Notes under the pieces: model-generated | Databases searched by the model: none | Told to the model about the DNA's origin: nothing | Seen by the model: the letters and a program-made list of their open reading frames with translations, nothing else | DNA from: Allobosea sp. Leaf344 | GTDB taxonomy: Bacteria; Pseudomonadota; Alphaproteobacteria; Rhizobiales; Beijerinckiaceae | DNA: 64,000 bases | NCBI RefSeq assembly: GCF_001426225.1 | Contig: NZ_LMRT01000015.1 | Location: forward strand, 29,526 to 93,525 | Direction: 5' to 3' | Part shown: piece after piece, positions 54,697 through 63,074 of the stretch | Layout: each line of letters starts with the position of its first letter | Numbering within the stretch: position 1 is the stretch's first letter | Program-made: the position numbers and the translations under genes

Positions 54697-55691
54697 AGCC
54701 CCAGGGCCCTGGCGATCCGGTCCGCCGCGACGGTGGCCGGCAGCCGCCCGGACGCCACCTCCGCCTCCAGCGCGGGGGCCAGCTGCTTCAATTGCGGATC
54801 ATGCCGCAGCCTGGCCTGCATCCGTTCCTGCACCATCGCCCACATCCATTTCACATCCTGCCTGCGGCGCTTTTCCGTGATCAGGCCGCGGGCTTCGTGC
54901 CGGCTGCGGTGATCCTCGATCCTGGCCCAGAGCGCATCGAGCCCTGCGCCGGTCAGGCCGGACAGGGTGACGACGGGCGTTTGCCAGACCGGCGAAGCTG
55001 ACGCGAGGATATGCAGCGCGGCCTGGTATTGCGCGGCGGCTGCTCTGGCCGCGCTCGCGCCGTCCCCATCCGCCTTGTTGACGGCGACGATGTCGGCGAG
55101 CTCGATGATGCCCTTCTTGATGCCCTGCAGCTCGTCGCCCGCATTGGGCAGCATCAGCACGAGAAACAGGTCGGTCAGCTCCGCCACCGCCGTTTCCGAC
55201 TGGCCGACCCCGACCGTCTCGACCAGGATCACGTCGAAGCCCGCCGCTTCGCAGAGCAGCATGGTCTCGCGGGTCTTGGCCGCCACGCCGCCGAGCGTCC
55301 CGGAGGAGGGCGAGGGGCGGATGAAGGCGTGCGGATCCACCGCGAGCCGCGCCATCCTGGTCTTGTCGCCGAGGATCGAGCCGCCCGTCCGCGTCGAGGA
55401 GGGATCGACCGCCAGCACCGCCACCTGATGGCCTTGACCCGTGAGATGGCTGCCGAGCGCGTCGATCATCGTCGATTTGCCGACGCCCGGCACGCCGGTG
55501 ATGCCGATGCGGATGGCCTTGCCGCCATGCGGCAGCAGCTCCTGCAGCAGCGCCAGCGCCTGGTCGCGATGGTCCGGCCGGCGCGATTCCACCAAGGTGA
55601 TGCCGCGGGCGAGCGCCGCCCGCTCTCCCGCGAGGATGCGCTGCGCCAGCTCGCGCGGCGACGGGGTGGGTGCGGGCTGGGGCTCGTCCAT
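54693..55691 (-). CDS. meaB: MeaB/ArgK-type GTPase, B12-mutase chaperone
   Basis: The 332-residue G3E GTPase has Walker A (GVPGVGKST, residues 66-74), the VETVGVGQSE segment around residue 160 and NKADGD near residue 200. It protects and loads methylmalonyl-CoA mutase or related B12 mutases; none is in this window. ATG 55691. It faces a divergent lipoprotein hydrolase and is followed by pcp in an operon. Confidence 0.95.
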   Translation of the reverse strand: MDEPQPAPTPSPRELAQRILAGERAALARGITLVESRRPDHRDQALALLQELLPHGGKAIRIGITGVPGVGKSTMIDALGSHLTGQGHQVAVLAVDPSSTRTGGSILGDKTRMARLAVDPHAFIRPSPSSGTLGGVAAKTRETMLLCEAAGFDVILVETVGVGQSETAVAELTDLFLVLMLPNAGDELQGIKKGIIELADIVAVNKADGDGASAARAAAAQYQAALHILASASPVWQTPVVTLSGLTGAGLDALWARIEDHRSRHEARGLITEKRRRQDVKWMWAMVQERMQARLRHDPQLKQLAPALEAEVASGRLPATVAADRIARALGL

Positions 55692-55798
55692 CGCGCCTGC
55701 CTAGCAAGGGGAGGGGCGGGGCGACAAGGAGACGCGCGTCGATGACTGTGTCCGGCGCGCACTTGATCCTCCGGACCATCGGTGAGAGCAATCGCGGC

Positions 55799-56962
55799 AT
55801 GCAGGGCCGCTCTCTCCCGATCCGTTTGCTTCTCGCGCTGGTGCTCGCCCCGCTGGCGCTCGGCGGCTGCGCCGGCGACATTCGCACGCTGGCCGTGACC
55901 AGCCACAATGCCGCCGACATCGCCGGGACGATCCGGGTCTTCGTCGCGACGACGCGCGAGCGGGCGGATGAGCCGCTCTATTTCAACGGCGAGCGCGGCC
56001 CCAGGCTGGCTTTCGCGAAGCTGGACGTCACTGTGCCGCGGGCCCACCGGCCGGGCGAGCTCGAATTGCCGAGCGTCGGCGGCACGGTCGATCCCGCCCG
56101 GCATTTCGCCGTCGCCGAGGTCGATCGGCTCGAGCTCGCGCCGGTGGTGGCGCAGGTGAAGCGCGAAATCCAGAAGCGGCCGGCCGCGGAGCGCGACGTC
56201 CTCGTCTTCGTCCATGGCTACAACACCAGCTTCGCCGACGCGGCCTTCCGCTTCGCCCAGATCGTCCATGATTCCGGCTTCAAGGGCGTGCCGGTGCTCT
56301 TCACCTGGCCCTCCCGCGGGCAATTGCTGGAATATCCCTATGATCGCGAGAGCGCCTTCTACTCCCGCGACTTCCTGGAGCTGAACCTGCGCGCGATCGC
56401 CAAGGATCTGGGCACCACGCGGATCGACGTGCTGGCCCATTCGATGGGCACGCTCTTGACGCTTGAGGCCGTGCGCCAGGCCTCGATCCGCGGCGACGGC
56501 AGTTTCGGAGGCAAGCTGCGCGACGTCATGCTGGCCGCGCCCGATGTCGATCTCGACGTGTTCCGCACGCAGATGCGCCAGATCAAGCGGCCGGTGACGG
56601 TGTTCGTCTCGGCCGACGACCGGGCGCTCGCCTTTTCCCGCCGCTTCGCCGGGGACAAGACCAGGCTCGGCGCCGTCTCGTCCAAGGACAGGGAGGTCGT
56701 CGCCGATCTCGAAAAGCTGGGCGCGACCATCATCGATCTCTCGGACGTCGCCAGCAGCGACCCTTTGAACCACGCGAAATTCGCCGCATCGCCCAAGGTC
56801 GTGCAACTGATCGGCCGCCGTCTGCGCGAGGACAAGGGCATCGCCACCCCGGGGCCGGGGCTCGGCGACAGGATCGGCGACATCGCCGGCGGGCTCGTCG
56901 GCACCGTCGGCTCCACCGTCGATCTCGTGGTCAGCACCCCCGCGAGCATCATCCGCCGCTGA
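55799..56962 (+). CDS. Alpha/beta hydrolase lipoprotein (DUF900), copy 1
   Basis: The 387-residue protein starts with a lipoprotein signal (RSLPIRLLLALVLAPLALGGC, Cys about residue 24). The DUF900 core carries FVHGYNTSF, TWPSRGQLLEYPYDRESAF and the nucleophile motif AHSMGT. ATG at 55799 is chosen because it gives a clean lipobox; ATG 55742 is an alternative. It is homologous to the next gene (57049-58059). Confidence 0.9.
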   Translation: MQGRSLPIRLLLALVLAPLALGGCAGDIRTLAVTSHNAADIAGTIRVFVATTRERADEPLYFNGERGPRLAFAKLDVTVPRAHRPGELELPSVGGTVDPARHFAVAEVDRLELAPVVAQVKREIQKRPAAERDVLVFVHGYNTSFADAAFRFAQIVHDSGFKGVPVLFTWPSRGQLLEYPYDRESAFYSRDFLELNLRAIAKDLGTTRIDVLAHSMGTLLTLEAVRQASIRGDGSFGGKLRDVMLAAPDVDLDVFRTQMRQIKRPVTVFVSADDRALAFSRRFAGDKTRLGAVSSKDREVVADLEKLGATIIDLSDVASSDPLNHAKFAASPKVVQLIGRRLREDKGIATPGPGLGDRIGDIAGGLVGTVGSTVDLVVSTPASIIRR

Positions 56963-57048
56963 TGCGCCGCATTACGGCCGCGTTAGTCTGTCTTTAAGCG
57001 TGCTCTGGCCAATTCGGCCGAACCGTTTCATCCGGAATACGCTTGCCC

Positions 57049-58059
57049 ATGCCAGTCTCCCGGCGCCAATTCTCCAGCCGCCTCGCATTGATGGCGGCCT
57101 TCCTGCCGCTCGGCCTGACCGCCTGCGCCTCGCCCGAGGCCGCGGTCTCGCCCTTCTCCGAGCCGACCCGCGCCGATGCCTCGGCGCTCGGCAAGGAGCC
57201 GCGCCTGCTGGTGATGACGACGCGCAAGCCCTCCGGCGGCGGCCAGCCCTGGTTCGGTCCGGAGCGCGGCTCCGGCCTGACCTTCGCCGAGGTCGCGCTG
57301 TCCCCGCCCGGCCGCGGCATTTCCGGCCAGGTCTCCTCGGTGATCAATGGCGATTGGGCGGTGCTCGGGCTCAACCGGCGCAATTCGAGCAATGCCGCCG
57401 AGAGCTTCTCGCAGGCCGCCACCGGCCGCGACGTGCTGCTCTACGTCCATGGCTATAACGAGACCTTCGAATCGGCCGCGCGCAGCGCCGGGCAATTGTC
57501 GCATGCGCTGGAGTTCCAGGGGCGGACGGCGCTGTTCACCTGGCCCTCGGGCGGCAAGCTCTTCGACTATGGCTATGATCGCGAGAGCGCCCTGTGGTCG
57601 CGCGACGGCTTCGTCCAGGCCCTGCGCGCTTTGGTCAACAACCCGACCGTCGGCCGCATCCATATCGTCGCCCATTCCATGGGCACCTTCCTGACCTTGG
57701 AGGCGCTGCGCGAGCTGCGCAGCGAGACCGACGTCTCGGCCCGGATCGGCGCCGTGGTCTTCGCCTCGCCGGACATCGATATCGACGCCTTCGAGCAGAC
57801 GGTGTCGAAGCTCGGCTCGCTGGCCCAGCGCATGACGCTGATCATCGATCCCGGCGATCGCGCGCTGGCGATTTCCGCCCGCATCGCAGGCGGCGTCGCG
57901 CGGGCCGGCGCGGCCGAGCGCGCCAGGCTGGAAAAGCTCGGCGTGCGCGTCGCCGACACCTCGGGCCGCGGCTGGAGCATGCTGCGGCACGACCTCTTCC
58001 TTTCCGACGGCGAAGTGACGATGGTGGTCAGGCGCGCGATGGACCGCGTCAAGAGCTGA
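57049..58059 (+). CDS. Alpha/beta hydrolase lipoprotein (DUF900), copy 2
   Basis: This 336-residue protein shares YVHGYNETFESA, FTWPSGGKLFDYGYDRESA and AHSMGTF with copy 1. Its signal combines SRRQFSSRL with lipobox LTAC, so Tat export with lipidation is possible. ATG 57049 is preferred; TTG two codons earlier is also open. The gap to copy 1 is 86 bases, same strand. It is a tandem duplicate with a shorter C-terminus than copy 1. Confidence 0.9.
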   Translation: MPVSRRQFSSRLALMAAFLPLGLTACASPEAAVSPFSEPTRADASALGKEPRLLVMTTRKPSGGGQPWFGPERGSGLTFAEVALSPPGRGISGQVSSVINGDWAVLGLNRRNSSNAAESFSQAATGRDVLLYVHGYNETFESAARSAGQLSHALEFQGRTALFTWPSGGKLFDYGYDRESALWSRDGFVQALRALVNNPTVGRIHIVAHSMGTFLTLEALRELRSETDVSARIGAVVFASPDIDIDAFEQTVSKLGSLAQRMTLIIDPGDRALAISARIAGGVARAGAAERARLEKLGVRVADTSGRGWSMLRHDLFLSDGEVTMVVRRAMDRVKS

Positions 58060-58105
58060 GGCGCCGGCCGAGGCCACGGTCCATCCGCCTGCGAGGGAGG
58101 TGGTC

Positions 58106-59002
58106 ATGGCGGTCAGGCTCGTCGGATTGGCGCTGGTGATGGGGCTGGCCTCGTCCTCCGTGACGCTGGCGCATGATCTGCGCCCGTTCCAGGAGGTCGG
58201 CCGCAGCCATGTGCTGCACGAAGACGTCTCGCCCGCCGGCACCGAGACCATCAACATCGAGACCTATGTGCCGCAGGCCTGCGCCGCCAAGCCCTGCCGG
58301 CTGGTGATCTCGATGCATGGGCTGCTGCGCAACGCCGAGGCGGCGCGCGACAACTGGATCGAGGCGGCGGATCGCTACGGCCTGCTGGTCGCCGCACCGC
58401 ATTTCGACAAGGAGCGCTTCCCCACCCGCCTCTACCAGCAGGGCGGGGTGAGGGGCGAGCCGGACCGCTCCCGCTGGATCTACGCGACGATCGAGCGATT
58501 CTTCGACGTGGCTCTCGGGAGCGGGCGTGTCGAGGGCACCGGCTACGTCCTGTTCGGCCATTCCGCCGGTGCGCAATTCGTGCACCGTATGGCGATCCTG
58601 ATGCCGGAGGCGCGGTTCACCACCGCGATCAGCGCCAATGCCGGCTTCTACACCCTGCCCGTCGGCAAGGCGGCGGCCGGCGGCTTCTCCTATCCCTATT
58701 CGCTCGACGGGACGCCGGCGACCGAGGCGTCGGCGAAGCTGGCTTTGGCCAAGCCGCTCCTCGTCATGCTGGGCGAACGCGACAACGACCCGGACCATGA
58801 ACAGCTGAACAAATCGAAGGGTGCCGAGGCACAGGGCGCCAGCCGGCTCGATCGCGGCCGGCATTTCATGGCCGTCGCCCGCGCCGAGGCCCAGCGCCTG
58901 GGCGTGGCGAGCCCCTGGCGCGAGATTCTGGTGCCCGACACGGCGCATGAGCAGCGCAAGATGGCGAATGCGGCGGCGCAGGCGCTGTTCGAGGCGAAAT
59001 AG
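58106..59002 (+). CDS. Secreted alpha/beta hydrolase (PHB-depolymerase/esterase-like)
   Basis: The 298-residue protein has a Sec signal (RLVGLALVMGLASSSVTLAH) and a serine hydrolase domain with CRLVISMHGLLRN near residue 67 and GHSAGAQF near residue 153; a His in PDTAHEQRK suits the triad. Spacing resembles PHB-depolymerase-like esterases. GGGAGG precedes ATG 58106 by six bases. It follows the DUF900 pair by 46 bases on the same strand. Confidence 0.87.
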   Translation: MAVRLVGLALVMGLASSSVTLAHDLRPFQEVGRSHVLHEDVSPAGTETINIETYVPQACAAKPCRLVISMHGLLRNAEAARDNWIEAADRYGLLVAAPHFDKERFPTRLYQQGGVRGEPDRSRWIYATIERFFDVALGSGRVEGTGYVLFGHSAGAQFVHRMAILMPEARFTTAISANAGFYTLPVGKAAAGGFSYPYSLDGTPATEASAKLALAKPLLVMLGERDNDPDHEQLNKSKGAEAQGASRLDRGRHFMAVARAEAQRLGVASPWREILVPDTAHEQRKMANAAAQALFEAK

Positions 59003-59029
59003 CCGGCTCCAGCCGCGCGGGAGGCGGTC

Positions 59030-59488
59030 TCACAGGGGCGGCAAGCCGTTGCGCTTCTTGATCGTGGCGAGCGCGAAATTCGACTCGACCGACTGGATGC
59101 ATTTCAGCCGCGTCACCTTCTGCTTCAGGAAGCGCTCATATCCTTCGATGCCGTCGGTCAGCACCCGCAGCAGATAATCCTGCGAGCCGGTCATCAGATA
59201 GCATTCGCCGACCTCGCTCCAGCTCTCCACCGCCTTCTCGAATTCGGCGATGTTCTCCTGCGTCTGCTGCGAGAGCCGCACCGAGACGAAGACGCTGAAG
59301 GGCAGCCCATAGGCCTTGGCGTCGACGATCGCGGCATAGCCCTGGATCACGCCGCTATCCTCCAGCCGCTTCAGCCGCCTGAGGCAGGGCGTCGGCGACA
59401 GCCCGACCTTCTCCGACAGCTCCTGATTGGTGATGCGGCCATGCTCCTGGAGGACGGCCAGGATCCGGCGATCGGTGCTGTCGAGCAT
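59030..59488 (-). CDS. Lrp/AsnC family transcriptional regulator
   Basis: This 152-residue protein has the N-terminal helix-turn-helix (LDSTDRRILAVLQEHGRITNQELSEKVG) and C-terminal RAM domain (YLMTGSQDYLLRVLTDG). It is divergent from the methionine-gamma-lyase-like gene, with a 166-base gap, the same arrangement as mdeR-mdeA in Pseudomonas putida; it therefore probably regulates that gene in response to an amino acid. Confidence 0.94.
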   Translation of the reverse strand: MLDSTDRRILAVLQEHGRITNQELSEKVGLSPTPCLRRLKRLEDSGVIQGYAAIVDAKAYGLPFSVFVSVRLSQQTQENIAEFEKAVESWSEVGECYLMTGSQDYLLRVLTDGIEGYERFLKQKVTRLKCIQSVESNFALATIKKRNGLPPL

Positions 59489-59654
59489 GGGATGCTCCTC
59501 TCCCGTTCAAATTTGGCAGAAACCTGCTGAAATCTGTCTGTAGAGAGCCGTAAGCATCCAAGCAATCGCGGCGCATCCCTCCTATCTTGAACGCATCGCA
59601 GCCGGTTCCCCGCCAGGGGGGCCGCAGCCTCTCTTCACCGACCGCGAGGGCGCC

Positions 59655-60938
59655 ATGAGCCAGGACGATTATCACAAGGATCGCATCGCCAACCGCAAGC
59701 TGCATCCGGAAACGCTGATGATGGGCTTCGGCTATTCGCCGGCGATGTCGGAAGGCTCGCTGAAGCCGCCGATCTTCCTGACCTCGACCTTCGTTTTCGA
59801 GAATGCCCAGCAGGGCAAGGACTTCTTCGACCTCACCTCGGGCCGCCGCCAGCCGAAGCCGGGTGAGAAATCGGGGCTCGTCTATTCCCGCTTCAACCAC
59901 CCCAATATGGAGATCCTGGAGGATCGGCTCGCCATCTGGGACGAGGCCGAGCGCTGCGCCGTCTTCGCGAGCGGCATGGCCGCCATCGCCACCACCTGCT
60001 TCGCCTTCCTGCGGCCCGGCGACAGCATCATTCACTCCCGCCCGCTCTATGGCGGCAGCGAGACCCTGCTGAAGAACCAGATGGGCGCCTTCGGCGTCAA
60101 CGCCTTCGGCTTCACCAACGGCCTCGACATCGCGCAGATGCGCGAGACGGCGAAGGCCGCGGCCGCCAAGGGGCGCGTCGGCATGATCCTGGTCGAGACG
60201 CCGGCCAACCCCACCAACGGCCTGGTCGATCTCGAAGCCTGCAAGCAGATCGCCGACGAGCTCGCGGCGTCGCAGGGTCATCGTCCGCCGGTGGTGGTCG
60301 ACAACACGATGCTCGGCCCGAAATACCAGAAGCCGCTGAAGCAGGGCGCCGATCTCTCGCTGCTCTCGCTGACCAAATATGTCGGCGGGCATTCCGACCT
60401 CGTCGGCGGTTCGATCAGCGGCTCGGACGCGCTGGTGCGGCAGGTCAAGAGCTGGCGCGGTTCGCTCGGCACGCAGCTCGATCCGAATTCCTGCTGGATG
60501 CTGATGCGCTCGCTCGAGACGCTCGACATCCGCATGAGCCGCGCCAACGAGAACGCCAGGCTGGTCGCCGACTACCTCGCCTCCCATCCCAAGATCGCGC
60601 GGGTGCATTATCTCGGCAATCTCGCGGAGGATGATCCGCGCAAGGCGGTGTTCGACCGGCAATGCTCGGCCGCCGGCTCGACCTTCGCCTTCGACGTGGT
60701 CGGCGGCGAGAAGGAGGCTTTCGCCCTGCTCGACAATCTGCAGATCATGAAGCTCGCGGTCTCGCTCGGCGGAACCGAAACCCTGGTGTCCCACCCCGCC
60801 GCGATGACCCATTCCGGCGTCGCCCGGGAATTGCGCGAGGAGATCGGCCTGACCGACGCGCTGATCCGCATTTCCGTCGGCATCGAGAATATCGAGGATC
60901 TGATCTCGGATCTGGCGCAGGCGCTCGAAGCGGTCTGA
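59655..60938 (+). CDS. Cys/Met metabolism PLP enzyme, methionine gamma-lyase-like
   Basis: The 427-residue enzyme has the PLP-binding Lys241 (SLTKYVGGHSD), YSRFNHPNMEILE, and the AFASGMAAI phosphate loop. At the position where methionine gamma-lyases have Cys116 it has Gly (PLYGGSE), so it may be a cystathionine gamma-synthase-like enzyme or a variant gamma-lyase. Context with the divergent Lrp gene supports catabolism of methionine or a related amino acid. ATG 59655 after a GGGCGCC spacer. Confidence 0.92.
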   Translation: MSQDDYHKDRIANRKLHPETLMMGFGYSPAMSEGSLKPPIFLTSTFVFENAQQGKDFFDLTSGRRQPKPGEKSGLVYSRFNHPNMEILEDRLAIWDEAERCAVFASGMAAIATTCFAFLRPGDSIIHSRPLYGGSETLLKNQMGAFGVNAFGFTNGLDIAQMRETAKAAAAKGRVGMILVETPANPTNGLVDLEACKQIADELAASQGHRPPVVVDNTMLGPKYQKPLKQGADLSLLSLTKYVGGHSDLVGGSISGSDALVRQVKSWRGSLGTQLDPNSCWMLMRSLETLDIRMSRANENARLVADYLASHPKIARVHYLGNLAEDDPRKAVFDRQCSAAGSTFAFDVVGGEKEAFALLDNLQIMKLAVSLGGTETLVSHPAAMTHSGVARELREEIGLTDALIRISVGIENIEDLISDLAQALEAV

Positions 60939-61046
60939 TCCGCGCGGCGGAGGGCGCTCGGGCGGCGCGATCCAGCCGGCCATCCTCCGCCACATCTCCC
61001 GCCGGCGCATGGCGCGGCGGCGGGCGATGTGTCGCGCAGCCGGCCG

Positions 61047-61784
61047 CTAGACCCCGATCCGCCCCCAGCCCGGCAGCTTCAGCGCCGGCTGGCGCAGATC
61101 GAGCCCGGCCACGAGCCCCAGCAGGTTGATCTCGACACCCTCGACCCAGCCGAGCGTGATGCCGGCGACACCGAAGGCCGTGGCCTGGATCCCGGTGCGG
61201 CTCGGCGTCAGCCCCGCATAGAGCCCGTCCTCTCGCCAATCCTTGCCGATCGCGGTCGGCGGCAGCGCCTGGGCGAGGTCGGGCACCTGCGCCAGCACAT
61301 GCTGGACGAAGCTGTTGGAGTTGGGCCCGGGCCAGGCGAGATAGGTTCCCGGCTTTGCATGGGGATAGCTCTGCACCGCCGCCCTGACTTGCGGGATCAG
61401 CCGCTCGGCGACCTCGCCCCGCAGCTCCGTCACCAGCTCGGGATCATTGCCGAACCAGCGCCCATCGGCCTCGCGATGGTTGACGCGGACGGGGGTGCCC
61501 CAGCCGACCACGTCGAAGCGGGTATAGGCGCTGGCGTTGCGTTCCTTCACCACCACCCAGGAATGATGTGCGAAGACACCGCGCCAGCGGCCGACCCGCG
61601 CCGCGAAGACATGCACCGTCGCCTCGGGCTCGGTCGCGGCGGCGGGCAGGAGTTTCGCGCTCGACCAATCGGCCCGCCGCCAATCCTCGGCGAGCGGCCG
61701 ATACAGCCACCAGGCCGCATGCGTCGCCAGAGGCAGGAGGAAGAGCAGCGCGAAGACGAGCAGGAATGAGCGCAGGATCAGCAT
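61047..61784 (-). CDS. DUF3750 membrane-anchored protein
   Basis: This 245-residue protein has an N-terminal membrane segment (about residues 4-24) and the DUF3750 domain: WRGVFAHHSWVVVKERNAS, then PGPNSNSFVQHVL and GKDWREDGLYAG. The HHSW and NSNSF positions suggest a NlpC/P60- or transglutaminase-like hydrolase, unproven. ATG at 61784 is chosen for the clean signal anchor; an upstream start would add 12 basic residues. Confidence 0.85.
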   Translation of the reverse strand: MLILRSFLLVFALLFLLPLATHAAWWLYRPLAEDWRRADWSSAKLLPAAATEPEATVHVFAARVGRWRGVFAHHSWVVVKERNASAYTRFDVVGWGTPVRVNHREADGRWFGNDPELVTELRGEVAERLIPQVRAAVQSYPHAKPGTYLAWPGPNSNSFVQHVLAQVPDLAQALPPTAIGKDWREDGLYAGLTPSRTGIQATAFGVAGITLGWVEGVEINLLGLVAGLDLRQPALKLPGWGRIGV

Positions 61785-61961
61785 CACGCGACGATATGGA
61801 CGCCGGGCCGGCGCCCGCAAGGGCCGCGGGGCTGCGACGGCCGGCCGCGCCCGGTCACAATCGTGTTGAGGCGCAGGCGCAAACTGTTAGTTTCGCTCCG
61901 AGCCGCGGCGGCAGGGCGGTCGCGGCCACCCCCTTCAGGGCGAGACGGGAGTCGAGACGAG

Positions 61962-63074
61962 ATGATGGCAGGCGCATGGGTGAGGAGCGTGTGTTCCGGC
62001 GTGGCGATGGGGCTCGCGCTGCTGGCAGGCGGTGCCGCCGCTGCCCAGGGCAAGGAACTGCGCATCTACAACTGGTCGGATTACGTCGATCCGGAGGTGC
62101 TGGACGCCTTCAAGAAGGAAACCGGCATCACGGTGGTCTACGACACTTTCGACCAGATGGAGACCGTCGAGACCAAGCTCCTGGCGGGCCGCACGGGCTA
62201 TGACCTGATCGTGGTCACCGCCTCCTTCCTGCCGCGCCACATCCCGCTCGGTCTCTACGCCCCGATCGACCGCGACAAGATCCCGAACCTCAAACATGTC
62301 TGGCCGGAGATCCAGGGCCGCCTCGCCAAATACGATCCCGGCAACCGGCATGCCGTCAACTACATGTGGGGCACGACCGGCATCGGCTACAACGTCGCCA
62401 AGATCAAGGAGCGGCTCGGCCCCGACGCGGTGATCGACAGCTGGAAGATCCTGTTCGATCCCGAGCAGTTGAAGAAGCTCTCCAATTGCGGCGTGCACGT
62501 GCTGGACGCGGTCGAGGAGATGTTCCCCGCCGCCTTGCGCCATCTCGGCCTGAACCCGGATTCCAAGGCCGAGGCCGATCTCAACAAAGCGGCCGAACTG
62601 CTGCGCAAGATGCGCCCGCACATCCAGAAATTCCATTCCTCGGAATATATCAACGCGCTCGCCAATGGCGATATCTGCCTCGCTGTCGGCTATTCCGGCG
62701 ATGTGCTGCAAGCGAAGAAGCGGGCGGAGGAGGCCAAGAACAAGGTCGAGATCGCCTATGCCATCCCGAAGGAGGGGGCGCTGATGTGGTTCGACTCCTT
62801 CGTCATCCCGAAGGATGCGGGCAATCCCGAAGCGGCGTTGGCCTTCATCGACTTCGTCAATCGCCCGGCGATGGCGGCGAAGAATTCCGACTTCATCCAA
62901 TACGCCAACGGCAATCTCGCCTCGAAGGAGCTGCTGTCCCAGAGCGTGCGCGACAATCCGGGGATCTACCCCTCGGATGCGGTGATGGGCCGGCTCTACA
63001 CCATCACCCCCTATGACCAGAAGGCACAGAGGCTGGTCAACCGGCTCTGGACCCGCGTCAAATCCGGCAAATGA
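61962..63074 (+). CDS. potF: Polyamine ABC transporter substrate-binding protein (PotF-like)
   Basis: The 370-residue protein has a signal peptide (cleavage near AAAQ about residue 28) and begins LRIYNWSDYVDPEVLDAFKKETG, with MWGTTGIGYN and GYSGDVLQA, all typical of putrescine-binding PotF. ATG at 61962 is used. It overlaps the potG-like gene by four bases (ATGA), so an operon is clear. It binds putrescine or a related diamine. Confidence 0.94.
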   Translation: MMAGAWVRSVCSGVAMGLALLAGGAAAAQGKELRIYNWSDYVDPEVLDAFKKETGITVVYDTFDQMETVETKLLAGRTGYDLIVVTASFLPRHIPLGLYAPIDRDKIPNLKHVWPEIQGRLAKYDPGNRHAVNYMWGTTGIGYNVAKIKERLGPDAVIDSWKILFDPEQLKKLSNCGVHVLDAVEEMFPAALRHLGLNPDSKAEADLNKAAELLRKMRPHIQKFHSSEYINALANGDICLAVGYSGDVLQAKKRAEEAKNKVEIAYAIPKEGALMWFDSFVIPKDAGNPEAALAFIDFVNRPAMAAKNSDFIQYANGNLASKELLSQSVRDNPGIYPSDAVMGRLYTITPYDQKAQRLVNRLWTRVKSGK

